Positions 1-8,092 of a DNA stretch of 46,437 bases are shown here, piece by piece (position 1 is the stretch's first letter; every line of letters starts with the position of its first letter). The stretch lies in the IMG/VR virus record IMGVR_UViG_3300022890_000037, positions 1 through 46,437 of that record. One strand, written 5' to 3'. The notes below the pieces were generated by a model, which made no database searches, was not told the DNA's origin, and was given only the letters and a program-made list of their open reading frames with translations. This DNA is from a virus. Made by a program: the position numbers and the translations under genes.

Positions 1-517
1 TAGCTTCCTGTTTTGGCTTTGCTTCAGGGGTTGCCTCTGGGGTTGCTTCGGTTGCGTTCTTCTGAAGGTCTGCGACCCTACTAAGAATTGCATTACCAAG
101 GCGTTCTGCACGCGCTACTTTTTCCGGAGTGGTTTCAACAGTTATATTTTCTGTCACTGTTTCACTGGCATCAAGAGATTTTGGTCCCTGGTCGTCTGTA
201 GGTTCTTCACCGTCACCATCATTATTGGTGGCTTCAGGAGAGTCTGCTTCAACGCCTGCGATACCGGCTTCCATATCTTGCTGCTTCTCTTTGCCCGCTG
301 CGCCTTGTCCCGCTGGGGTGTCGGCTACGTTTTCGCTAGTCTTGCCTTCTGGCTCAGTCTTGGCGTTATCGTTGGGTCCTGGAGTCGGAGCTTCGGCTGT
401 TTTTTCAACAACTGCTTCTGCTGCTGCGTCAGCTGCTGTTTTAGCCATGGACTTTTCTTCTTCTACTGAATGTAGAAAGTCGCCCATCATTGTTACTACA
501 TCACCATAATTCTTCAT
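1..517 (-). CDS. Acidic Ala/Glu/Pro-rich protein, possible head scaffold (3' end beyond window)
   Basis: The reading frame opens at ATG 517, five bases after an AGGAA ribosome site, and is still open at base 1, so 172 codons are visible. The protein starts MKNYGDVVTMMGDFLHSVEE and soon becomes low-complexity: Ala, Glu, Pro, Thr and Asp dominate, with TPEATPEA-type runs near the window edge. No enzyme motif is visible. It contains three hydrophobic-x-K-x-A sites (MAKTA, VEKTA, LQKNA), the motif proposed here to be the maturation-protease signal. It lies directly downstream of the protease gene. In T4-like gene order that is the place of the scaffold, followed by the major capsid protein. Scaffold is therefore an inference from position and composition, not from homology; a tail or decoration protein is possible. 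Confidence 0.7.
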   Translation of the reverse strand, partial: MKNYGDVVTMMGDFLHSVEEEKSMAKTAADAAAEAVVEKTAEAPTPGPNDNAKTEPEGKTSENVADTPAGQGAAGKEKQQDMEAGIAGVEADSPEATNNDGDGEEPTDDQGPKSLDASETVTENITVETTPEKVARAERLGNAILSRVADLQKNATEATPEATPEAKPKQEA

Positions 518-550
518 AACTATTCCTGTGTTGAGTTATGTCTATTCCTA

Positions 551-3172
551 TTATATACTATTAGCGATAGTTTGACCTACTGTCAAGTTCAACTTGTCTT
601 CGGGTAAACCATCAACGAACGAGATAACGTATCTCGCATACTCCCTGGCAAGGAAATCAGCCGCGGCATCATGTATTTCTGAGGCACATTTCAGCATCCC
701 ACCATCAAGTCCAGTACAACCGCTGATTGAATTACGTATCACGCGATCGTTTATAGGACTTGCCGCCAAGGAGTGGGACCCAATAAGGCGACTGACTTCA
801 CTTTCAAGTTCCTGGCCTCCGTACGAGCCGGAGGGTTCATAGCTTCCATCTTCCAGTAATGATTCAATACATGGATCATTAAGCATGCGTCCGAATACGC
901 CGTTAAGAGCGTTCTTAGCACCTGGTAGAAGACTGGCTACCTTGTCAAAGTTGTCCCCTGTGGTAACCTTATAAAAAGATTCCATTGGCAGAACAACCAT
1001 CTTATCCTTAAGTGACCCAAATAGAGCACCGGGATCTTGGTTCTTCATTGCACTCACCGTAGAGTTCTCTAGCTCCTTCACTTTACCGTCGTCAGAACGG
1101 AAGGGAACAGTTAGAGAGTTCATGGGTGAATCAGATGTAGCAGTCAGTATCTCCTTCTCTATCGCAGCAAGCTTACTTAAAAGCGCTATACGATTTGAGG
1201 ATTTGACGCCGGCATACTTTCTCATTATATCAACACGTGGGGCTAACCCGTGAAGGTCAGCTAACTCAGCTGAAGACAGGACACGATCAGATGCTACCTT
1301 ACGGAGAGCAAATGCGATCTTATCTGCAGGTTTGAATACACCGCTGATATCGTGAAATAAAGGTTTATCATTTATAGCACCTATCTGGTGCCCTTCTTTA
1401 GTAATAGTAAGCATATCATTCTTCAGGTGATCACAATAATCAGATAATTTAGAGGCCTTATTCCCACAGGCTGTACAAATGTCGTACTTAACATCCGCCG
1501 CCATTGAAAAAAAGATGGGCTTCTCATTTGCAACTTTCTGCAGTTCTTTATCCCATTTATCATTTTCGACACCTACAATAAGTTCCCCTCGGTTCATATC
1601 ATTATTATAAGCCGCCTTTACGATATAACCGGAAGGTGTACCGTTCTTATGTCTATTACAGTTATGAACCAGTAAACCCTCTACAAAATATTCAGGTGCA
1701 TCCTCCACCTCGAGATTATATACCAACTCATCCAGTTCACAAGGGCTTACGTCTTTTATTTTATGTAAACGCATATCATCCAACATAACTGTAACGAAGG
1801 CGGAACGTCTCCGTCCAATGCTTACCCTTACATATTTATTACTATAATCAGTCATATCAAGATTATCAGACGAGGCCACGCTAACGTAGCCACTGCCATT
1901 TGATTTATAAGTCTTACCGTTGGTAGGGGATATCATAGTAGACGAGTTGTTGTCCCATAAGGTGTTTGCCGCTATGCCTAAGGAGCTAACTAGGTCGGAT
2001 AACATCCTGAGCATGGAGGGTGAGGAGCTTCTTATACGAAGATAGCCTGGCGTGGGACCTTCGGGCTTGGTGTAACACCCGTCACCATCAACATATGCTC
2101 CCAGTAAATGTAATTTGGATTCATTATCCAGTTTGAATAACTCGGCTGTCAGTGTTTTATCAGAGTATGTGCCTTTTATATATTGTGAAAGCTCATGATG
2201 TAGCAATTTGGAGCCTGTATTTATTGCTATGCACCCGTATTTAGTAGGTGTAAGCGTGACATTGTAGCCTGCTTTCTTTATGCAGTCACATATATCATCT
2301 ATAGCATACTGATCTTTCTGGCTTATTGTATATTGTATGTGACAGCCATTCTTAGCTAGATAGCCCTCAGCGGCCGTCCAACCTATTAAACGGGCCATGT
2401 AAGTCGGTAAAGAAGTTGTGCCTCCGCTAACAGCGTGGGATACCAACCAATCACCTTTCTGCAGGCTATATGCGGGTACCTCGGTTATAAGGGATGTAAT
2501 TTCTTTTTTATTCTTAGAAGCCCACTCTCTACAATGTGTACTGTGCCCTTGATATTTTTGTTTATTTAATATTGTATACTTGTGCTTACAACATGTATCA
2601 ACTGCTCGTAATACAAAAACAGGATGATCTACTGTACATTTGAAGGATCTGAGATCTGAGCAGTCTACGCTCACTCCTGCTCCTTTATAAGGTCTTTTAA
2701 AAATATGACTCACTGCACGAGGGCCTTTTCTAGTATTGACAGCATCCCCCTGAGCATAGGACTCAATTGGCTTATAAGAGCCCTCACCACTCTGAACCAG
2801 GGTCCTCCCCGGAAAGCAGTGATTTTTATATACCTTACCAAATTCCATAAATGTAGGGTTATGATATTCCAACATACCGCCCCCTGTTCTATAGGGAGCA
2901 GCTGACTTATTCAAGAAAGGAGTAAACATGTAACTTTCACGGGGGAAGCCATCTCCATTATTATTAAAACCATAAGTCTCTTGGGCACCTGTAGTTATAA
3001 GATGCAGGTATGTATACCCGGGTTTACGTTCAATTTCATTTAGGTCAGTGTCGAACTCTGCTGCACGTTTCTGTAGGGTCTCCATACGGAAGCCTTTAGA
3101 ATATGTATCAATCAATGCCACTGTGGGCATTCCGAAATCAAATGCGTCTGGATGTATAATCTTGGGTATCAT
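551..3172 (-). CDS. Probable capsid maturation (prohead) protease, interrupted by an intein
   Basis: The 873-residue precursor has an intein at residues 119-504, leaving a 487-residue extein. The N-terminal extein (residues 1-118) ends ...GKVYKNH and the C-terminal extein resumes CNRHKNGTPSGYIVKAAY. Next comes IFFSMAADVKYDICTACGNKA with a downstream YCDH, a CxxC...CxxH zinc-like cluster. A His-rich segment followed by a strand bearing an F-S-M Ser resembles the His and Ser sites of herpesvirus/HK97-type prohead proteases, and the S-M...C-x-x-C-G-N-K-A block looks like phage head-maturation proteases I recall. The extein carries nine hydrophobic-x-K-x-A sites (LQKRA, LNKSA, IVKAA, LQKVA, LRKVA, MRKYA, LSKLA, FDKVA, MLKCA), which fits self-processing. 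The gene sits between an unknown KxA-rich protein and a scaffold-like gene. The protease call is inference; a zinc-binding structural protein is the alternative. Confidence 0.6.
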   Translation of the reverse strand: MIPKIIHPDAFDFGMPTVALIDTYSKGFRMETLQKRAAEFDTDLNEIERKPGYTYLHLITTGAQETYGFNNNGDGFPRESYMFTPFLNKSAAPYRTGGGMLEYHNPTFMEFGKVYKNHCFPGRTLVQSGEGSYKPIESYAQGDAVNTRKGPRAVSHIFKRPYKGAGVSVDCSDLRSFKCTVDHPVFVLRAVDTCCKHKYTILNKQKYQGHSTHCREWASKNKKEITSLITEVPAYSLQKGDWLVSHAVSGGTTSLPTYMARLIGWTAAEGYLAKNGCHIQYTISQKDQYAIDDICDCIKKAGYNVTLTPTKYGCIAINTGSKLLHHELSQYIKGTYSDKTLTAELFKLDNESKLHLLGAYVDGDGCYTKPEGPTPGYLRIRSSSPSMLRMLSDLVSSLGIAANTLWDNNSSTMISPTNGKTYKSNGSGYVSVASSDNLDMTDYSNKYVRVSIGRRRSAFVTVMLDDMRLHKIKDVSPCELDELVYNLEVEDAPEYFVEGLLVHNCNRHKNGTPSGYIVKAAYNNDMNRGELIVGVENDKWDKELQKVANEKPIFFSMAADVKYDICTACGNKASKLSDYCDHLKNDMLTITKEGHQIGAINDKPLFHDISGVFKPADKIAFALRKVASDRVLSSAELADLHGLAPRVDIMRKYAGVKSSNRIALLSKLAAIEKEILTATSDSPMNSLTVPFRSDDGKVKELENSTVSAMKNQDPGALFGSLKDKMVVLPMESFYKVTTGDNFDKVASLLPGAKNALNGVFGRMLNDPCIESLLEDGSYEPSGSYGGQELESEVSRLIGSHSLAASPINDRVIRNSISGCTGLDGGMLKCASEIHDAAADFLAREYARYVISFVDGLPEDKLNLTVGQTIANSI
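1661..2818 (-). mobile_element. Intein with LAGLIDADG homing endonuclease in the putative protease
   Basis: This 386-residue in-frame insertion begins at Cys119 (CFPGRTLVQSGEG, block A) and ends FVEGLLVHN at Asn504, followed by Cys505 as the +1 nucleophile. The block B motif is TVDH (residues 180-183). The endonuclease motifs are LIGWTAAEGYL (about 262-272) and LLGAYVDGDGCY (about 356-367), both with their acidic residue. Block F is VYNLEVEDAPEYFVEG. All splicing residues (Cys1, TxxH, His-Asn, +1 Cys) are present, so splicing should be intact. It lies between His118 and the CNRH segment, next to the presumed catalytic histidine. Confidence 0.93.
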
Positions 3173-3173
3173 A

Positions 3174-4799
3174 TTAAAATCCTAATCTAGCGTTTGTATC
3201 CTTCTTAGGTTTACGTTGACCTAGATATCTTGAAAGACTTTCTGAACCTGAACTACCTTGTCTACTATCACCGGGGCCTGCTTTGTCGGTTGTCTCCTCG
3301 TTATAGCCTTGATCATTAGCAGGCTCTTGAGGGGATCTTCCTTTCTCGGCATTATGTTTATCAAGGAGCTCAGCAAGCTGTGTAACCATAGGCATCTTCT
3401 TCTCTTTAGCCTCGCCGTCCTTGTCTTTACCACCCATGCGTAGAACATCCAAGAGATCTGCAGATGGTCCAGTGTCTCCGCCAACTGTTGCCATGTTCTG
3501 AGCTTCGTCAAGTTCTCTACGAGTCTTCTCACTAGCTGTATAGGATTTCTCCAGGTCAACTAATTGAGAGATTTCAGCTGGGTCCATTAATTGTTTCTGG
3601 GCCAGTTGACGTTTAACCATAGATTTTAAAGCTGGTTGCATTGCTTTATCGCGCATCATAGGTGAGACATTAATAATATTGTTATAGGCTTCTGTTATGT
3701 CTTCTATAGGATAGTTCTTAATAGACTGATCAGATGCAATAGCTACCCAGCCCTGCATATTGTCGATACTATCAATGTTGCCCATAAATGCCGGGTCCAT
3801 TACTTTTAACATTTTAGGATCTGGATTGGCGCTTGTAATGTCAGACCATTTCTGGACTTCGTCGGAGATAGTGTCTAAGCCTTTCTTAACACCGCCTTTT
3901 ACTGCGCCTGCTGCGAAACCTGGGGCAGTTGCTCCCATGAATTTACCGCTCTCTAATATACTTTTTGTATCTAAGGGAGCAGCGTCTTTTTCAAAAAAAA
4001 AATCTCTAGCATCTTCTGCCAGCTTCGTGAGCTCAGCCTTCTCGTCGGCGTACTCGCGGGCATGTCTGATAGCTTGATCAATCTCAGGATAAGGGGAGTT
4101 GAAAGGAAGTACAGCACCATTGGCTGTCTTCTCTAGGGGAAGGTCACGTTGAATCTTAGCACCGATAACCTGGAGCATCTTAGCGCCTTGGTCACCGAAA
4201 CGATTGACTATAACATGAGCAATCTTCTGTAATTCTTTATCTTTAGTATAACGCATATGCTCAGCCGCTTTCATCAGGGAGTCCTGTGTAGATAGGCGTA
4301 ACTGATTAACTGTGCTCTTCTGACGATCAAAGTTATCAAGTACTTCCATGCGTTTATTCATATCTCTACGATATTCGACATCACTAGCTGTTTTAAGCAT
4401 AGCATCTCTGTCGATGGGTTCTTCTACAGGTTTCTCAGCTGCTGCCTTCTCGAAGGACATTTCCAGCTTAAGACCTATTTCAGAGAAATCTTGTTTGGGT
4501 AGTGTAATTGAAGCTGCCTTTTCTGTTCCACCAAAGATAGCCTTAACGACTTCTTTAGGGTCTGCGTGCTCGAATGATTCCGCCCGGTCACTCGACTTAC
4601 GACTAGATAGTACGTGTACAGTTTTGGATTTATTAAAGGCTTCACATGCACGCTTAGTGATTTCCGGCGTGAATTCCAACTCAGTTGCCATCTTTATAAG
4701 CGCATCATTGGGTGAACTACCAGACCTCGTTGAAGCTACTGCTTTCTCGATGCCTCGCATGATTCGACGCTCTTGACTGGCGGATAGTTTGTCGATCAT
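3174..4799 (-). CDS. Unknown head-region protein rich in K-x-A sites (candidate internal/scaffold protein)
   Basis: This 541-residue protein is not recognised. The first 300 residues are charged and probably helical. They hold ten K-x-A sites, nine with a hydrophobic residue two before the Lys: LIKMA, ITKRA, FEKAA, MLKTA, LMKAA, LQKIA, LEKTA, LTKLA, FEKDA. A Gly/Ala stretch (GKFMGATAPGFAAGAVKGG) lies in the middle. The tail is polar and disordered-looking and ends KPKKDTNARLGF. The stop lies two bases before the protease start (TAG at 3174, protease ATG at 3172), and the start overlaps the upstream gene by four bases (ATGA), so the genes are translationally coupled. The dense repeated sites, as in head scaffolds that are cut into peptides, suggest a protease substrate (inference). 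Confidence 0.8.
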   Translation of the reverse strand: MIDKLSASQERRIMRGIEKAVASTRSGSSPNDALIKMATELEFTPEITKRACEAFNKSKTVHVLSSRKSSDRAESFEHADPKEVVKAIFGGTEKAASITLPKQDFSEIGLKLEMSFEKAAAEKPVEEPIDRDAMLKTASDVEYRRDMNKRMEVLDNFDRQKSTVNQLRLSTQDSLMKAAEHMRYTKDKELQKIAHVIVNRFGDQGAKMLQVIGAKIQRDLPLEKTANGAVLPFNSPYPEIDQAIRHAREYADEKAELTKLAEDARDFFFEKDAAPLDTKSILESGKFMGATAPGFAAGAVKGGVKKGLDTISDEVQKWSDITSANPDPKMLKVMDPAFMGNIDSIDNMQGWVAIASDQSIKNYPIEDITEAYNNIINVSPMMRDKAMQPALKSMVKRQLAQKQLMDPAEISQLVDLEKSYTASEKTRRELDEAQNMATVGGDTGPSADLLDVLRMGGKDKDGEAKEKKMPMVTQLAELLDKHNAEKGRSPQEPANDQGYNEETTDKAGPGDSRQGSSGSESLSRYLGQRKPKKDTNARLGF

Positions 4800-5656
4800 T
4801 TGTCTAAATCTCCATCTTCATATTTATGTATGTTCGCGTCTAACTTCTCTATCTTCTTTACTACTGCTTCTGCATCTTTCAGTTTGATTCTACCATGAAA
4901 TGTAGCTAAACTATCAGGTATTAACCCGTCGTCATCTTGAGCAGCGAGCTCATCAAGCTTGTATGTTCTATCTTCCCAAACACTCAATGTGCGTTGCTGC
5001 GTAGGTATAGTAAGCTCTTTTGGTAATTTACCACTAGTGTGCACGTATTTCAAAGTTTCCCTCGCGTTCTGGCTTACCACATGGTCTATAATCCAGTCGG
5101 CAGTCTTGCCTTTATATGTATGGCCTCTTATGCAATCCATAAGTAGACGCTCTGGTCCTCCGGACCACCCCACAACTTTCCAGATCAAATCTGAGTTCAG
5201 ATAGTCATCCTTCTTATGTGTGGCTGCCGGTGCGAATATGTACTTCTCTACCCAAAAGGGTGAATCTAATTTAGTTCTCACATCATAAAACAAAAGCTCA
5301 TAAGTTCTGATCATGAAAGGTGTCAGTTTCTTATGAATATTTGATTGTATGAACTGTGGCTTTGCTTTCGCCACTAGAGCTGCTTCAAGTGCATGCTTCG
5401 TACAACCCGGAGAATTCTCCTGATGTAGGTCGTATAAGAATGCCATTGCGGGCATAAGCTCTCTTGCTGGGGCACCTTGGAATCGGTCGTCTTCCCATAC
5501 CTCTAAGAATCGCTTAGCCAGTTTAACTGTTGCATCAGCGTAGGCGACGAAGTCTTTATTACTTTCCTTCTCGTTCTTCCGCTCATACAGTGCTCGCTTC
5601 CAACGCCAATCAGGCGCATTATCGAGAACGCAACTCTGATCTGATTGTTTACTCAT
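4796..5656 (-). CDS. Unknown head-region protein, 286 aa
   Basis: No family is recognised. The protein is soluble-looking and rich in aromatic and charged residues, beginning MSKQSDQSCVLDNAPDWRWK. It has no membrane segment and no cysteine cluster. It contains K-x-A triplets but none with a hydrophobic residue at the -2 position, unlike both neighbours. It overlaps the genes on each side by four bases, so it belongs to the same translationally coupled set as the 688-aa and 541-aa genes. Its place between the RNA polymerase genes and the protease suggests a virion or assembly role, but nothing in the sequence fixes that. Confidence 0.75.
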   Translation of the reverse strand: MSKQSDQSCVLDNAPDWRWKRALYERKNEKESNKDFVAYADATVKLAKRFLEVWEDDRFQGAPARELMPAMAFLYDLHQENSPGCTKHALEAALVAKAKPQFIQSNIHKKLTPFMIRTYELLFYDVRTKLDSPFWVEKYIFAPAATHKKDDYLNSDLIWKVVGWSGGPERLLMDCIRGHTYKGKTADWIIDHVVSQNARETLKYVHTSGKLPKELTIPTQQRTLSVWEDRTYKLDELAAQDDDGLIPDSLATFHGRIKLKDAEAVVKKIEKLDANIHKYEDGDLDK

Positions 5657-7719
5657 GCACCTAGATCTTCTGAAAGATCTCCTGCTAAGGCTTCGGTGGA
5701 TGTATCAGGTGCCACAGTCTTTTTACTGAGGAACAATACCAAGTCACTTAAGGACTGGAATACATCACGAAGGCTTTCTTCTAACTCAGTCAGCTCATCA
5801 GTACCATAACGGTCCTGGAAGTCATCATTGTGCCAGTAGAACAGGAACAACAGTCTACCTACGCGGTCGAGACCACGAAGTAGGTCAGGGAGGTAATCCT
5901 CAACCATGTCGATTGCTTTACTGTTCATTGCCAATGTACGGAGTACGGATACGTCCATAACTTCTTTGACACCGTTCTCGGATGCCTTAACTGCTGTGTC
6001 TATATCATCAAGCCCATCTTGAGGGGCTGTTACTTCTTCTACATCATTAGGTGCAGCTGCTGCTCCTATAGAGTTCTCAGCTGTATTGATGAACGGGTCT
6101 TTGGCCAGTTTAACAAGATACCGCATAGAGTTTGGTCTATGTTGAGAAGCTGCTTCCTTAACCATTTTCTTAGCAGTAGGTGCTGCGATACCGTAATCTC
6201 TAACTAACTTAATCATGGCTGCTGTCTTATTGATAGGGCCGTCAGATACGTCAGCATTACTAAGTGTAATAGATGCTCCATCGCTGTATACTTTAACAGG
6301 AGTGAGCTGTACCTTATTGATCAGGCTGTTAACTAGAGTATTAGGATTACCGAAACCATACTTCTGATTAAGTTTGTAATCTGCTCTGTCAATAACTTTA
6401 GCATTGTTAGGAACATATAATGTATCCGCACCAATGAAGAGTTTACCAGGTTTATCAGTGAACTGCATGCAATCTACTTTACGACCAAGATCCATACAAG
6501 CTGCTGTTCCAAGTCCTAGGCTGATTTTAATCTTATTGCCATAGGCTGTCTTAGGTCCATTGAAGTAAACCTGGTAGCTATTAGCATAAGGGTCTACAAT
6601 CACTGCATCATTGGAGCGTTCTCTGATGATACGTTTGAGATCCCTACCAAGTGATTTAAGAAGAGTTGTATCTTCATCATTGGTGATAGTTAGCTGCTTA
6701 GCTTGGATACATCCTTTGCCTGCGAGATACTTATCTTTATGGTTCAAAGGAACCAATAAGAATTTAGCATCACGTGTATTCAGTACACTGTTGTCCGGTT
6801 TATTTTCCATCTTGTTTGGAAACAAAACATAGAAACGATCAAATGTACCATCAGCCATAAGAACATCATAGAGACCTGTGCACGTAGGAGTGCTTAGTTT
6901 CGTATGATCTACTTCACCTTTAAATACAGTGGATGTTTCCTTACGGTTGTCTACAAAGAAGACCCGGTCACGCATTAACACTTCTTTCTCTGCATCTTCT
7001 AATTCAGATGCGTCTGGGGAATCAGGTGTGATTACTTTAAGTACAGTCTGACCTTGAGAAGATCCGTCGGCGGCAGGTATGTCCAACTCATCTACTCCTA
7101 CTTCGTCAGCTGTCTTAGCTAATCCGCGTAAATCATCCGCAGAATAATACTTGAGAATTGCGTTAGCGAATTCAGGGTGTTTAATCATGGTGGCTGTAAA
7201 CTGGAAAGATGCTTCTTTACCCAGCCTAGGTACCCATTCTTTCAGGTCAAATACGTCTCGGTCGAATTTAACAGGTGTCTGCATGTTCTCCCACGCGTCC
7301 TTCTCTAAGAGTGCTGCACCTTTAAGGAAAGGATCAGTTTCTGTGAGATTGACTGAACCAGGTTTACCCTGCATTGTCTTAGCGCTTTCTTCTTCTTCCT
7401 GTTCTCCTGATTCTCCTAATTCCAGCGGTTGCTGTCCTTTGAGATATGAGATCCAAGTTTCTTTGGTTGGAACAAACTGTCCTCTGTTCGGTAAGAACAT
7501 GAGATCGAGTCCTTTGATCCGTCCATTGAGATAAAAGATTGGGATGTAAATCCATTGATCATTCAATTGGAATACTGATACACCGACTCCTCGAGTCTCA
7601 TCATCATCTTTATCGATGAGCTGAAAGCCGACCTTATAAGGGGTTAATGCTGGGGCGTCCTGCGCAATTTGCGAGTCGGCCAGCTGCCCTAGTTGAACTT
7701 CGAAATTTGAACCTGCCAT
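5653..7719 (-). CDS. Unknown probable virion protein, 688 aa
   Basis: This protein is not recognised. The N-terminal third (to about residue 110) looks like a beta-rich domain (VGVSVFQLNDQWIYIPIFYL), followed by an acidic linker. The middle is again beta-rich, and the C-terminus (about 600-688) is acidic and helical with a hydrophobic LDRVGRLLFLFYW stretch. Seven hydrophobic-x-K-x-A sites are visible (FLKGA, LEKDA, LGKEA, LAKTA, INKTA, MVKEA, LVKLA), matching the density in the protease extein. The start is set by AAGGAAATTACC before ATG 7719. It precedes the unknown 286-aa gene with a four-base overlap. A structural role is inferred from position and from the shared motif. Confidence 0.8.
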   Translation of the reverse strand: MAGSNFEVQLGQLADSQIAQDAPALTPYKVGFQLIDKDDDETRGVGVSVFQLNDQWIYIPIFYLNGRIKGLDLMFLPNRGQFVPTKETWISYLKGQQPLELGESGEQEEEESAKTMQGKPGSVNLTETDPFLKGAALLEKDAWENMQTPVKFDRDVFDLKEWVPRLGKEASFQFTATMIKHPEFANAILKYYSADDLRGLAKTADEVGVDELDIPAADGSSQGQTVLKVITPDSPDASELEDAEKEVLMRDRVFFVDNRKETSTVFKGEVDHTKLSTPTCTGLYDVLMADGTFDRFYVLFPNKMENKPDNSVLNTRDAKFLLVPLNHKDKYLAGKGCIQAKQLTITNDEDTTLLKSLGRDLKRIIRERSNDAVIVDPYANSYQVYFNGPKTAYGNKIKISLGLGTAACMDLGRKVDCMQFTDKPGKLFIGADTLYVPNNAKVIDRADYKLNQKYGFGNPNTLVNSLINKVQLTPVKVYSDGASITLSNADVSDGPINKTAAMIKLVRDYGIAAPTAKKMVKEAASQHRPNSMRYLVKLAKDPFINTAENSIGAAAAPNDVEEVTAPQDGLDDIDTAVKASENGVKEVMDVSVLRTLAMNSKAIDMVEDYLPDLLRGLDRVGRLLFLFYWHNDDFQDRYGTDELTELEESLRDVFQSLSDLVLFLSKKTVAPDTSTEALAGDLSEDLGA

Positions 7720-7818
7720 GGTAATTTCCTTGTGTTAATGTTGTACTTACTTTACTTATATCTAGGCATCAATGTTGTTTATAGGCCTAGTTTATTCATG
7801 TACCATCTCAAGACTTTA

Positions 7819-8091
7819 TTAGGAGCCATGTTTTTTAGAACATCCTTTTCCTGTTGCTCTTACGGGTTTAAAACTTCCCTTAAGTGTTTCCAAATCAACA
7901 GGGCCCAGCTTCTTAGCTATGGGCTTATCCGCCTCGAAATGTGCACTCTGTGACGGGGTCATAGCTTTACCCAGGGCTGGTTTTGCTTTAACGCCTCCTT
8001 TAGTATAAGCCTGGTAAAGGCCTGTTAAAGGATCTACTGCTTCCTTCGCCAAGTAGCCTGCTAGGTATCCGTGTCTTTTACTGTCTGTCAT
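7819..8091 (-). CDS. Small protein with N-terminal GYLxGYLAKEA tag
   Basis: The start is placed at ATG 8091, because GGAG lies six bases upstream; an in-frame ATG at 8103 lies inside the preceding RNA polymerase gene and has no ribosome site. The 90-residue product begins MTDSKRHGYLAGYLAKEAV, the clearest example of the tag shared by many genes here. The next residues (DPLTGLYQAYTKGG) also match the protein at 20832-21167 (NPLAALYIAYTSGE), so the two are probably related beyond the tag. The rest is Lys/Gly-rich and basic. No function is recognised. It follows the beta' C-terminal gene directly. I infer a virion protein, possibly packaged inside the head. Confidence 0.75.
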   Translation of the reverse strand: MTDSKRHGYLAGYLAKEAVDPLTGLYQAYTKGGVKAKPALGKAMTPSQSAHFEADKPIAKKLGPVDLETLKGSFKPVRATGKGCSKKHGS

Positions 8092-8092
8092 T

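Noticed and set aside
129-509. Plus-strand 126-residue frame at the left edge
   Set aside because: It is the reverse of the low-complexity acidic gene and is Ser/Ala-rich by consequence.
7779-7829. Sixteen-residue frame MAPNKVLRWYMNKLGL after the small tagged gene
   Set aside because: Very short, with no convincing ribosome site; nothing supports translation.
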